Shown: piece by piece, positions 52,185-60,528 of the stretch
Numbering within the stretch: position 1 is the stretch's first letter
How the letters are laid out: each line of letters starts with the position of its first letter
Source of the DNA: Ahrensia sp. R2A130
GTDB taxonomy: Bacteria; Pseudomonadota; Alphaproteobacteria; Rhizobiales; Rhizobiaceae
Assembly (NCBI RefSeq): GCF_000179775.1
Contig: NZ_AEEB01000017.1
Coordinates: forward strand, 558,001-622,000
Reading direction: 5' to 3'
Length of the DNA: 64,000 nucleotides
Made by a program: the position numbers and the translations under genes
The notes under the pieces: model-generated
The model's database searches: none
Seen by the model: only the letters and a program-made list of their open reading frames with translations
Told to the model about the DNA's origin: nothing

Positions 52185-52250
52185 TGTCAAATCTACCTTA
52201 CAGTTGGAAAGGTAATTGGATTGAGCGGGAAGTGTCAAGTAAACTTGACG
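52185..52250. promoter_or_regulatory. Two PpsR-type sites between bchF and ppaA
   Basis: Site 1 (52185-52202) is TGTC-N10-TACA, 38 bp upstream of the bchF start. Site 2 (52233-52250) is TGTC-N10-GACG, one base off consensus, and overlaps the predicted ppaA -35. Read on the minus strand, site 2 also supplies a TTGACA (52238-52233) suitable as the bchF -35. Starts are 48 bp apart rather than 26, which resembles the distant-site looping arrangement described for some CrtJ promoters. Confidence 0.72.
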
Positions 52251-52272
52251 TCCAAAGTTCTTGTCATATAGC
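52245..52272 (+). promoter_or_regulatory. Predicted sigma-70 promoter of ppaA
   Basis: TTGACG (52245-52250), a 16-base spacer and TATAGC (52267-52272). The expected transcription start is near 52279, about 36 bases before the ppaA ATG. The -35 coincides with the right half of a near-consensus PpsR site. Confidence 0.55.
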
Positions 52273-52314
52273 GCTGTTCGTGCTTGGACTCCTTTATGCA
52301 ACAGGCGCACCATC

Positions 52315-53409
52315 ATGGCCGGACGTGAATCCGCAAGAAACCGGCAGCCAAGCCGGTCTGCGGTCGACATGCGTCCGCTTGAGCGTCGTCCGCGTAACCC
52401 GCGATCTGGCGGTGGCCTGCCGCATGACGAGTGCGAAGGTATGATCGACCGCGCCGTTCATGATTTTATCTTGCCAACGTTGCTGCTGCGTCAAACTGCG
52501 GGTCGTATCGCGCTCATCAACGAAGCAACCCGCCTGAACGCTGAAAATCTCGTTTTCACGCAGGAGCTGGTGGATGCGCGGGCTTCTGCGGCTAATTTGG
52601 TTGAAATTACCGGTGCGCAAATTTTGGCTGAAAAGTCGCAAGCCAACAATTTCGTGACGAATTCGTCTTCACCATCTAACTTAATGGCGAAGAGGGAAGA
52701 TTTGACGGACGACGAAGCTTTGGCACGAGCGCATGACGCGATATATATAGAAGCCCACGAGATCATAACCTGCGCTGTGGCCGCTTTGGATGGTGACGGG
52801 AAACTTTTTGCCGCACGCTGGGATGCTTTGCGTCAGGCAGGCATCAGCGCTGAAGGTCTCTATCTCGGCTTGCTTTCACCTGTAGCCGTAGAACTTGGTC
52901 GCAGATGGGTTGATGACGAGTCGTCGTTTGGCGAGGTCACGCTCGCGATGACCGTGCTGCATCAGCAACTTCACGCTTCATACGGCGAGTTGGAAGCTGA
53001 GGTTACGCCGCACGGGCACAGCAACAGTATTTTTCTGGCACCCGCACCCGGCACCGATCATGTTTTTGGCGCCGCAATGGTTGAGTTGTTTTTCCGCGCC
53101 TACGGTTGGTCCGTCACTTCCGGCGTCGGCATGAGTGAAGCGGAAATTATATCTCAGGTTGCAGCCAATGAATTCGACGTGGTTGGCCTTTCTTTAGGCT
53201 CCCACGACAACAACCGGAACTTCGCGGATCTTGTCGCTCGTTTGCGGGAAGTATCAGCCAACAAGTCACTCGTTTTCATGGCGGGCGGCGCACCTTTTAT
53301 TGAAGAGCCGGAACTTGCAGAAAAATTAGGGGCAGACGCTACAGCCCCGGACGCAACACGGGCAGTTTTGTGGGCACGACGTCTCGTTTCTCACAAGCTC
53401 GTGAAATAG
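52315..53409 (+). CDS. ppaA: PpaA/AerR-type cobalamin-binding antirepressor
   Basis: 364 residues from ATG 52315. The C-terminal half is a B12-binding module of the SCHIC type: FGEVTLAMTVLHQQL (helical cap, about 204-218), then a Rossmann-like core with VVGLSLGSHDNNRNFADLVARLRE and LVFMAGGAPF, ending LGADATAPDATRAVLWARRLV. AerR/PpaA proteins modulate PpsR/CrtJ in response to light through cobalamin. It lies directly upstream of ppsR on the same strand, the classical pairing. The first 100 residues are basic and low in similarity, so the start could be later, for instance at ATG 52441. A six-bp hairpin covers its stop. Confidence 0.9.
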   Translation: MAGRESARNRQPSRSAVDMRPLERRPRNPRSGGGLPHDECEGMIDRAVHDFILPTLLLRQTAGRIALINEATRLNAENLVFTQELVDARASAANLVEITGAQILAEKSQANNFVTNSSSPSNLMAKREDLTDDEALARAHDAIYIEAHEIITCAVAALDGDGKLFAARWDALRQAGISAEGLYLGLLSPVAVELGRRWVDDESSFGEVTLAMTVLHQQLHASYGELEAEVTPHGHSNSIFLAPAPGTDHVFGAAMVELFFRAYGWSVTSGVGMSEAEIISQVAANEFDVVGLSLGSHDNNRNFADLVARLREVSANKSLVFMAGGAPFIEEPELAEKLGADATAPDATRAVLWARRLVSHKLVK

Positions 53410-53667
53410 CCCTAAGGGCTAAATGGACGACCACTAAAGAGTTTACTGCGAGGCGAAAATCGCCTAAGAGACTAATAGATAAACGGAATTTCCAGTCGGG
53501 CTTCACCATAAGCCTATAAGTTGAGACGAGGCTGGGTACGGAATTTGAACAAAGAGCGAGGTCATTCGGTCCCGCTTAACCTTCCTGAACCGGCCGCCGC
53601 ACACGGCCCTTTTGGAAAGATCACAAACGCCTCCGGGAGCGGGCACAACGCGTAAGGACCGATTGTC

Positions 53668-55086
53668 TTGGACGATCTCGTTTCCCGAACCGCCGCCGGT
53701 GATTTCACGCGGGCCAAGGACTTTTTTCAAGGTCTTGCCCCTGAACGCACGGCAAAAATCGTAGCTTCGGCTGCCGATGTAACCCTCGTAATCGACGCGC
53801 AGGGCATCATTCGTGATGCCGCCTTTGGCGTCGAAGCCCTGTTCAATTCAGGCGGACGAAGTTGGGCCGGTAGGCCGTTGACCGAAACGGTCACTATCGA
53901 GTGCGAAGACAAGGTTGAGCTGCTGCTGAGTGAGGCCCGCGCTGGTGGTGCTATGCGCTCTCGCGAAATCAATCATTCCCTTCCCCATGGCGAAGACATG
54001 CCCGTGCGCTACTCGGCAGCCCAACTGGGCGATGATGGCTCGGTCATCGTGTTTGGGCAGGATATTTCGCGCATTGCGGTGCTCCAGCAAAAACTGATGA
54101 ACGCGCAGCTTTCCATGGAGCGCGATTTTGCGAAATTGCGCGCTGGCGAATTGCGTTACCGTATGATGTTCCAGCTTTCAGATGTGGCGCAGCTGGTGGT
54201 CGAGGCCGAAGGTCTGACCGTTGCCGACATCAACGCCGCAGCCGCCCGTGTGTTGGGCGAAGATACAGCCGCTGCCAAAGACAAGACCCTCGCCAAACTG
54301 TTCGATACTGACGACAGCGCGTTGCTGGAAAACGTGCTGCGCGCGACGGTCGACGAAGATCGCGAGCACGACATCGCCATTCATCTTCGCGATGGCAATG
54401 CGTTGACGTTGACCGCCACTCCGTTTCGGCAGGAGCGTCGCACTTATCTTTTGATCCACCTTATGGCGCGGGGTGACACGTCGTCTTCAGGTCATTTTGC
54501 GCTGGACCGGCAGGTCATGGATATTGTCGAGCAGATGCCCGACGCCTTCGTGCTAACGACGCCGGATCGCAAGGTTCTGGCCACCAATGCGGCCTTCCTT
54601 GATCTGCTCAACATCGATTCTGTGCGTGATACCGAAGGCACAATTTTCGATCACTGGTTCGAGCGTCCCGGCGTCGATTGCAATGTGTTGATCGCCAATG
54701 TGGAAGAGCATGGAATCGTGCGCCGTTTCGCCACCATGCTCCGCAGCCGTTTTGGCCGCGTGGAAAGTGTCGAACTTGCAGCCACCCGTATTCCTCACCG
54801 CGACACATATGTCCTCGGTTTCATCATTCGACCGCTGGCAGCACCTGCCGGAACGTCTATGGGTGAAGAGACGGCGCTGACCCGATCCAACGAGCAGATT
54901 ACCAATCTGGTCGGTCACATGCCGTTGAAAGACATCGTGCGGGAAACGACTCACATGATCGAGCAACTCTGCATCGAAACCGCTTTGGATCTGACCAAAG
55001 GCAACCGCGTTTCAGCCGCCAGAATGCTCGGCCTGTCGCGCCAGAGCCTTTACGCAAAACTCGCCCGGGATTCTGAAAACGAGTGA
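53668..55086 (+). CDS. ppsR: Transcriptional repressor of photosynthesis genes (PpsR/CrtJ)
   Basis: 472 residues, starting at TTG 53668 with AAGGACC upstream. Three PAS-like domains can be traced (about 35-135, 160-265 and 280-385) with a Q-rich linker LQQKLMNAQLSMERDFAKL (about 140-158). The C-terminal Fis-type helix-turn-helix is RVSAARMLGLSRQSLYAKL. Cys435 (EQLCIETAL), just before the helix-turn-helix, corresponds to the redox cysteine 424 of R. sphaeroides PpsR. It should bind the TGT-N12-ACA pairs found at six loci here. No such site lies before ppsR itself. Confidence 0.96.
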   Translation: MDDLVSRTAAGDFTRAKDFFQGLAPERTAKIVASAADVTLVIDAQGIIRDAAFGVEALFNSGGRSWAGRPLTETVTIECEDKVELLLSEARAGGAMRSREINHSLPHGEDMPVRYSAAQLGDDGSVIVFGQDISRIAVLQQKLMNAQLSMERDFAKLRAGELRYRMMFQLSDVAQLVVEAEGLTVADINAAAARVLGEDTAAAKDKTLAKLFDTDDSALLENVLRATVDEDREHDIAIHLRDGNALTLTATPFRQERRTYLLIHLMARGDTSSSGHFALDRQVMDIVEQMPDAFVLTTPDRKVLATNAAFLDLLNIDSVRDTEGTIFDHWFERPGVDCNVLIANVEEHGIVRRFATMLRSRFGRVESVELAATRIPHRDTYVLGFIIRPLAAPAGTSMGEETALTRSNEQITNLVGHMPLKDIVRETTHMIEQLCIETALDLTKGNRVSAARMLGLSRQSLYAKLARDSENE

Positions 55087-55097
55087 GATCTTTCTCA

Positions 55098-55134
55098 AAA
55101 ATGTGCCGATATTTCTGAAATTTTGGCACATTTT
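55098..55134 (+). terminator. Probable terminator after ppsR
   Basis: Perfect 10-bp inverted repeat AAAATGTGCC (55098-55107) and GGCACATTTT (55125-55134), with a further ATTT/AAAT stem in the loop. It begins 12 bases after the ppsR stop and separates ppsR from the bchG promoter. Confidence 0.65.
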
Positions 55135-55219
55135 CGCAAAGTTTGAAGGTTACGCAGGAACGGTCTTTTGTTTCAGGAGCTTACACGAGGAACCTTAGCG
55201 GACACCCTGTGATTTCAAC

Positions 55220-55263
55220 TGTCCAGTTTGATTGACAACTTTTACTGTCAATCATAACGTACA
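55220..55263 (+). promoter_or_regulatory. bchG promoter with tandem PpsR-type sites
   Basis: Site 1 (55220-55237) is a perfect TGTC-N10-GACA and site 2 (55246-55263) is TGTC-N10-TACA, starting 26 bp apart. A perfect -35 TTGACA (55232-55237) is the end of site 1. With a 17-base spacer the -10 (TAACGT, 55255-55260) lies in site 2 and the start point falls at or next to the bchG ATG (55267). The core from -35 to mid-spacer is nearly identical to the bchC promoter. Confidence 0.85.
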
Positions 55264-55266
55264 GCC

Positions 55267-56226
55267 ATGAACCCGTCCGTCATCACTCCTGCAAGCGCCG
55301 TTGAAGCCAGTATTCCTGCCCCCGGCAAGCTGCAGCCGCTCGCCGTTTTGGAACTGCTGAAGCCTGTCACATGGTTTCCGCCAATGTGGGCGTTCATGTG
55401 CGGTGTCGTGTCGTCGGGCGTAGCGCTTTCAGGCAACTGGCATCTCGCCATCGGCGGCGTCATTCTGGCCGGACCACTGGTCTGCGCCATGAGCCAGGCG
55501 ATCAATGATTGGTACGACCGCCATGTCGACGCGATCAATGAGCCGGATCGGCCTATTCCGTCCGGTCGCGTTCCGGGTCGTTGGGGGCTTTATATTGCGC
55601 TCATCTGGACAGTCTTGTCGCTTGTTATGGCTTGGTTTTTGGGTCCGGCGGTGCTTGCGGCAACCGTTGTCGGTCTTGTGCTTGCAGCCGCCTATAGCGC
55701 ACCACCTTTCCGGTTGAAGAACAACGGTTGGTGGGGCAACGCCGCCTGCGGCATTTGTTATGAAGGTCTCGCATGGTTTACGGGCGCAGCTGTCATGACC
55801 GGCGGATGGCCCGATTGGCGCATTGTCACTTTGGCTATTTTATACAGCGCCGGTGCCCACGGCATCATGACGTTGAACGACTTCAAATCTATCGAGGGTG
55901 ATCGCGAAATGAACGTTCGCACCATCCCCGTGCAGATTGGTGCAGCCAACGCGGCGCGTGTCGCAAGCGTGGTGATGACCCTGCCGCAACTGGCGGTGAT
56001 CGGGCTTCTGTATTCATGGGATAAGCCCGTTCATGCCGGAATCATTGTCGTAGCCGTCCTGCTTCAACTCGTTGTCTTTTCTTATTATTTGTTGCGCGCA
56101 GACTCGCTGGCAGCCAACCCGCGCCGCAACGCAGCCTTCACCAATCTCTACGGCGTCACGCTTTATGTGGCGGGCATGCTGGTCAGCGCCTTGGCTATCA
56201 GCTCTATTTTGAGCGCCGGATTATGA
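55267..56226 (+). CDS. bchG: Bacteriochlorophyll synthase (geranylgeranyl/phytyl transferase)
   Basis: 319 residues with about eight or nine membrane helices. UbiA-family aspartate motif: AINDWYDRHVDAINEPDRPIPSGRV (79-103), and the second GIMTLNDFKSIEGDREMNVRTIPVQIG. It esterifies bacteriochlorophyllide a with GGPP. The ATG has no ribosome site and sits four bases after an operator, so a leaderless transcript is likely. The stop overlaps the next gene by ATGA. Confidence 0.97.
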   Translation: MNPSVITPASAVEASIPAPGKLQPLAVLELLKPVTWFPPMWAFMCGVVSSGVALSGNWHLAIGGVILAGPLVCAMSQAINDWYDRHVDAINEPDRPIPSGRVPGRWGLYIALIWTVLSLVMAWFLGPAVLAATVVGLVLAAAYSAPPFRLKNNGWWGNAACGICYEGLAWFTGAAVMTGGWPDWRIVTLAILYSAGAHGIMTLNDFKSIEGDREMNVRTIPVQIGAANAARVASVVMTLPQLAVIGLLYSWDKPVHAGIIVVAVLLQLVVFSYYLLRADSLAANPRRNAAFTNLYGVTLYVAGMLVSALAISSILSAGL

Positions 56227-57563
56227 GCGCGCTTCAAGCTAATCCTGCGCCACTAGGCTGGTTCGGTATTTTCCGTCTCGGCCTCGTTCAGGCAGCACTT
56301 GGCGCAGTCGTTGTTCTCACCACATCGGCGCTCAACCGAATTATGGTTGTGGAATACAGTCTCGCCGCCACCATTCCCGGTGCGCTGGTGGGCTTTCATT
56401 ACGCCATTCAACTGTCACGCCCCCGCTGGGGTTACGGGTCGGATATGGGTGGCAGCCGCACGCGGTGGATCATCGGCGGAATGGGCATTCTCGCTATCGG
56501 TGGCGTTCTTGCCGCTGTTGGAACGGCGCTCATGGGAACCAGTTTCGTGCTGGGTCTTAGTGTTAGCATTTTGGCGTTCACGTTGATCGGCATCGGTGTC
56601 GGCGCCTCCGGCACATCGTTGCTCACGCTTCTGGCCATTCGGGTTGCACCACAACGGCGTCCTGCTGCGGCTTCGATGGTCTGGATCATGATGATCGCAG
56701 GCTTCATCGTCACCACGATTGCTGCCGGTGCAGCGCTCGATCCTTATTCGCCAGAACGACTTGTCATGGTCTCCGCCACGGTGTCCGCAATCGCTATGGT
56801 CGTCGCCTGTCTTGCTGTTTACGGCATCGAGCAAGGCGCGAGGCAAACCGCTCTTGCGACATCTAACAAGCCTTCTTTCAAAGAAGCCTTTACCGATGTC
56901 TGGCAGGACGACCGGGCACGCAACTTCACTATCTTCGTCTTCGTTTCGATGCTGGCCTACAGCGCGCAGGACCTCATTTTGGAGCCCTTCGCCGGTCAGG
57001 TCTTCGGCTTCACGCCGGGTGAATCCACCCAGCTTTCGGGCCATCACAGCGGTGGTGTTATGGCTGGAATGATCGTGGTTGCGATTGCCGGTAGCGCCTT
57101 CAAGTTCGGCTCGCTGCGCCTTTGGGCGGTTGGCGGTTGCATCACATCAGCCATCGCTTTTGTAGGCCTAACCATGGCCGCGCAAAGCGGTGGCGACTGG
57201 CCTTTGAAAGCCAATGTTTTTGCACTCGGCATAGCAAATGGTGCATTCGCAGTTGCCGCCATCGGCTCGATGATGGGCCTGGCCCGCGCGGGCAAGGCAC
57301 AACGTGAAGGCACACGCATGGGTACCTGGGGCGCGGCTCAGGCGATTGCGGTAGGTCTTGGTGGATTTGCCGGCACAGTGGCCGTTGACATTGCGCGACT
57401 GACCACAGGGTCGGTGCCGCAAGCCTATGGCGCGGTCTTCGCCTGCGAAGCGGTGTTGTTCGTGGTAGCGGCCATCATCGCCTTCCGCGTCGCACCAAGC
57501 GGCGAGATAAACATGACACAAGCGGCAGATGCCGATGCTTACGGAATGCAGGCGGCTGAATAG
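56223..57563 (+). CDS. BCD-family (PucC-like) membrane protein between bchG and bchP
   Basis: 446 residues, twelve membrane helices, same family as LhaA (41873): LGAVVVLTTSALNRIMVVEYSLAATIPG, RPRWGYGSDMGGSRTRWIIGG and AYSAQDLILEPFAGQVFGFTPGESTQLSG. In Rhodobacter the equivalent gene (often called orf428 or bch2) also lies between bchG and bchP. The coupling (ATGA with bchG) suggests it handles bacteriochlorophyll or its tail intermediates in the membrane, but the substrate is unproven. Confidence 0.93.
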   Translation: MSALQANPAPLGWFGIFRLGLVQAALGAVVVLTTSALNRIMVVEYSLAATIPGALVGFHYAIQLSRPRWGYGSDMGGSRTRWIIGGMGILAIGGVLAAVGTALMGTSFVLGLSVSILAFTLIGIGVGASGTSLLTLLAIRVAPQRRPAAASMVWIMMIAGFIVTTIAAGAALDPYSPERLVMVSATVSAIAMVVACLAVYGIEQGARQTALATSNKPSFKEAFTDVWQDDRARNFTIFVFVSMLAYSAQDLILEPFAGQVFGFTPGESTQLSGHHSGGVMAGMIVVAIAGSAFKFGSLRLWAVGGCITSAIAFVGLTMAAQSGGDWPLKANVFALGIANGAFAVAAIGSMMGLARAGKAQREGTRMGTWGAAQAIAVGLGGFAGTVAVDIARLTTGSVPQAYGAVFACEAVLFVVAAIIAFRVAPSGEINMTQAADADAYGMQAAE

Positions 57564-57599
57564 GCCGTTATTTTGAAATTGGAATATGGGGGCTACGAT

Positions 57600-58796
57600 A
57601 TGACAGGCCAAATCGAACGCACATCCATCCTGGTCGTTGGCGGTGGCCCCGCTGGCGCAACCGCTGCAAACGACCTTGCCAGCCGCGGCCACGATGTCGT
57701 GCTGCTGGACCGGGCAGGGCGCATCAAACCTTGCGGTGGCGCAATTCCGCCCCGCGCTATCGAAGATTTCGATATTCCAGCCGAACAAATTTGCGCGCGC
57801 ATTCGTTCTGCCCGCATGATTGCGCCTTCTGACAAGGGCGTGGATATGCCCATCGAAAACGGCTTTGTCGGCATGGTCGACCGTGAGCATTTCGATGAGT
57901 GGCTGCGTGTTCGTGCCACCAAAAATGGCGCAACCCGCGTGACGGGCACATTCGATGGAATCACCCGCAACGCGGATGGCACGGTTGATGTGAGCTACAA
58001 GGATTCAGGTGGCCAAAGCCGCACGATCACCGCATCCATGGTGATCGGTGCCGATGGCGCTAAATCCAAAGTGCTCAAAACCGCGATGCCAAAGGTGAAG
58101 CCTGCACCTTATGTTTTCGCCTACCACGAAATCGTCGATGTGCCCGAGGCCATTAATGACAACGCAGCCTACATGGCGAACCGTTGCGACGTTTATTACC
58201 AAGGCAAACTGTCGCCGGACTTCTACGCATGGGTTTTCCCCCACGGCAAAACAGCGTCGATTGGCGTCGGTTCGGCCAAAAAAGGATTCTCATTGCGCGG
58301 TGCGGTGGCTGATTTGCGCCGCAACACCGGCTTGGACGACATGCCTTTGGTGCGGCACGAAGGCGCGCCGATTCCCATGAAGCCGATCAAACGCTGGGAC
58401 GATGGTAAAAACGTCATCGTCATCGGCGATGCTGCAGGTTGCGTGGCTCCAGCTTCTGGCGAAGGCATCTACTATGCCATGGCCTGCGGTCGTATGGGTG
58501 CAGAAGCCGTAGAATTGGCACTGCAGACAGGCGATGCCAAACATCTGGCCAGCGCCCGCAAGGCGTTCCTAAAAGAGCACGGCAAGGTGTTTTGGGTGCT
58601 CGGTATCCTGCAGTATTTTTGGTACGGCGGCGATCGCCGTCGGGAGCGTTTCGTGAAGATTTGCGAAGACAAAGACGTGCAGCGCCTGACTTGGGAAAGC
58701 TACATGCACAAGCGCTTGGTGAAGCGTGAGCCGATGGCGCATGTGCGCGTGTTCTTCAAAGATATGGGGCACTTGCTGGGTCTGGCCCGAACGTAA
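57600..58796 (+). CDS. bchP: Geranylgeranyl diphosphate / geranylgeranyl-bacteriochlorophyll reductase
   Basis: 398 residues from ATG 57600; the TTG 27 bases upstream is less likely. FAD motif LVVGGGPAGATAANDLASRGHDVVLLDR (11-38), GRIKPCGGAIPPRAI, and GDAAGCVAPASGEGIYYAM near residue 282. It reduces the geranylgeranyl tail in three steps to phytyl. Third gene of the bchG-orf-bchP operon, followed 12 bases later by a small membrane protein. Confidence 0.97.
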   Translation: MTGQIERTSILVVGGGPAGATAANDLASRGHDVVLLDRAGRIKPCGGAIPPRAIEDFDIPAEQICARIRSARMIAPSDKGVDMPIENGFVGMVDREHFDEWLRVRATKNGATRVTGTFDGITRNADGTVDVSYKDSGGQSRTITASMVIGADGAKSKVLKTAMPKVKPAPYVFAYHEIVDVPEAINDNAAYMANRCDVYYQGKLSPDFYAWVFPHGKTASIGVGSAKKGFSLRGAVADLRRNTGLDDMPLVRHEGAPIPMKPIKRWDDGKNVIVIGDAAGCVAPASGEGIYYAMACGRMGAEAVELALQTGDAKHLASARKAFLKEHGKVFWVLGILQYFWYGGDRRRERFVKICEDKDVQRLTWESYMHKRLVKREPMAHVRVFFKDMGHLLGLART

Positions 58797-58808
58797 CATC
58801 GTCTTTCG

Positions 58809-59105
58809 ATGCAAGCGTTTCTGAACTTCACCACCAGCCCTTGGGTCGGGGTAATGGTGCTGGCCGTTTTGATTGTCGAAGGGGCGGGCCTTGCGCTGTA
58901 TCGCGCTTCGACAGGCCGTGGCCCGACATTTCCAGCATTGCTTCCGTTCCTGGGCGCAGGCTGCGCATTTGCTGTCACGCTTGTTGCTGCATTGGCTTTG
59001 AGAAGCGATGCTGCAGCGGCGACCATGACGCAGGCGGCTTCCATTGGTTTGCCATTGGTGGCCGCGTTTCTGTTTCATGTCTGGGATCTAAAAAAGCGCT
59101 GGTGA
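58809..59105 (+). CDS. Small membrane protein downstream of bchP (98 aa)
   Basis: Three membrane helices are predicted (about 11-31, 41-63 and 72-90), ending in a basic DLKKRW. It begins 12 bases after bchP, so it is most likely cotranscribed. I do not recognise a named family. Possibly a membrane helper for tail reduction, on position only. Confidence 0.7.
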   Translation: MQAFLNFTTSPWVGVMVLAVLIVEGAGLALYRASTGRGPTFPALLPFLGAGCAFAVTLVAALALRSDAAAATMTQAASIGLPLVAAFLFHVWDLKKRW

Positions 59106-59292
59106 AGGTTGCTGTTTGCAACGTTTTCTCGCCCAATCCGTTTTAATATATGAGCGTGACATTCTGCCGTCTCAATCTCGGCAATAAGTTCGTCACACTC
59201 ATAAGATATCTAAGGTCTTGCTTGACCTTTCCTCGCACCAACGTCACATCTTGTGTGAATGAGGGAGCAGACCAAACCCCCGGGAGAACCTA

Positions 59293-59721
59293 ATGTTCAA
59301 GACCACACTTTCCGCCGCCGCCCTGATGGGCGCAATGTTCGTCAGCACAGCGGCTTTCGCTGACGGCCACTCCGGTGGCGACGCTGCCGAAGGCGAAAAA
59401 ACTTTCCGCAAATGCGCCAGCTGCCACGCTGTTGGTGAAGGCGCAAAAGTCAAAGTCGGCCCACCGCTGACCGACATCATCGGTCGCACCGCTGGCACAT
59501 ATGAAGGTATGCGCTACGGTGACGATCTCGTCGCCGCCGGCGCAGCTGGTCTCGTTTGGGATGGTGCAGAAATGTTCGCCTATCTCGAAGATCCGCGCAA
59601 ATATCTCCGCGCCAAGCTGGACGACAAGAAAGCCCGTTCGAAAATGGCCTTCAAACTTCGCAAGGCCGAAGACCGTGCAGACGTGATTGCATATCTGGAA
59701 AGCCTGAAGCCTGCCGAATAA
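59293..59721 (+). CDS. cycA: Cytochrome c2
   Basis: 142 residues with a signal peptide cleaved near AAFA-DG (residue 23). Haem attachment CASCH (41-45) and the axial Met118 in KARSKMAFKLRK, typical of class I cytochrome c2. It would carry electrons from the bc1 complex to the reaction centre in the periplasm, an important role here because no pufC tetrahaem cytochrome is encoded. It has its own 188-base upstream region with a TTGACC-type hexamer but no PpsR site, and is followed by a strong terminator. Confidence 0.93.
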   Translation: MFKTTLSAAALMGAMFVSTAAFADGHSGGDAAEGEKTFRKCASCHAVGEGAKVKVGPPLTDIIGRTAGTYEGMRYGDDLVAAGAAGLVWDGAEMFAYLEDPRKYLRAKLDDKKARSKMAFKLRKAEDRADVIAYLESLKPAE

Positions 59722-59746
59722 GCGGCTTTTGCAGATACAGTTTTAG

Positions 59747-59778
59747 AAAACGGCCCTGCCATCGGTGGGGCCGTTTTT
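59747..59778 (+). terminator. Rho-independent terminator after cycA
   Basis: AAAACGGCCC (59747-59756) pairs with GGGCCGTTTT (59768-59777), followed by more T. It ends 16 bases before the first Lin0512 ATG, so the Lin0512 pair probably depends on partial read-through or its own weak promoter. Confidence 0.88.
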
Positions 59779-59794
59779 ATATTGGGAGACAAGA

Positions 59795-60172
59795 ATGCCG
59801 CTGAAACGAATGGTCATGGAGCTCGGCATGGGCACAGACTTGCAAGGCGAGAGCCACACCAAGGCTTCCTGCCGCGCCGTGCACAACGCGCTGCGCCAGA
59901 ACTCATTGTCGGTTTATGAGGCTTTCGGCGTCGACCGCGAGGATATGGTGGTGGAGATCATCGTCGGTGTGGCGGACCCCGAAGCCGTGGACACCGAGAA
60001 GGTGGCAGCGGAACTTCCCTATGGTCGCCGAACGGTGCGTGTCGAAAAAGGTGGCATGGACACGCCGAAGGAAGACGGGGGCGGGTTCACCGTAATGGCC
60101 AATGCCGCGATCATCGTGTTCCTCGATCTGCCTGAAGGCAAAGACTGGGTCGAAGGAGGCGTTGCAGCATGA
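59795..60172 (+). CDS. Lin0512 family protein, copy 1
   Basis: 125 residues from ATG 59795. The family motif MELGMGTDLQGESHTKASCRAVHNALRQNSL opens the protein, with PYGRRTVRVEKGGM in the centre and NAAIIVFLDLP at the end. Lin0512 proteins are small, soluble and of unknown function; they are often encoded as tandem pairs, as here. The stop overlaps the second copy by ATGA, suggesting a heteromeric complex. Lies between cytochrome c2 and a TetR gene. Confidence 0.85.
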   Translation: MPLKRMVMELGMGTDLQGESHTKASCRAVHNALRQNSLSVYEAFGVDREDMVVEIIVGVADPEAVDTEKVAAELPYGRRTVRVEKGGMDTPKEDGGGFTVMANAAIIVFLDLPEGKDWVEGGVAA

Positions 60173-60528
60173 GCAACCATACCTCTTCCCTGAAGCGTGT
60201 CATTCTGGAAATGGGCACAGGCAACGATCTATATGGTGAGGACTACACCAAGGCCGCCCGACGCGCCGTGCAGGACGCGATCCATCATTCGTCTATCACT
60301 CTGTTCAAGTCACTCGGCATAGATCCGGGCGTCATGCAGATCGAATTGCGGATTGCGGCGCAAAAGCCGGAAGCAATAGATAAAGAAGCAGTCGCTGCCG
60401 AACTGCCCTATGGACAGGTGACGGTTGAGCCGGTGTTCGGCGGTTTGAACGTGATCGATGATGTGTCCGGACACACCAGCGTCATCGTCAACGCGGGTAT
60501 CATCGTTCGGCTTCCGATGAAGGGCTAA
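60169..60528 (+). CDS. Lin0512 family protein, copy 2
   Basis: 119 residues, paralogous to the preceding protein: VILEMGTGNDLYGEDYTKAARRAVQDAIHHSSI, EAVAAELPYGQVTVEPVFGGL and VIVNAGIIVRLP align motif for motif. No catalytic residues are known to me for the family. It converges with the tetR gene with a four-base overlap, so it is the last gene of its small operon. Confidence 0.85.
   Translation: MSNHTSSLKRVILEMGTGNDLYGEDYTKAARRAVQDAIHHSSITLFKSLGIDPGVMQIELRIAAQKPEAIDKEAVAAELPYGQVTVEPVFGGLNVIDDVSGHTSVIVNAGIIVRLPMKG

Noticed and set aside
53407..53421. TAGCCC-TAA-GGGCTA hairpin at the ppaA stop as a terminator
   Set aside because: Only six base pairs and no T-run; ppaA and ppsR may be cotranscribed. 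Not strong enough to list.
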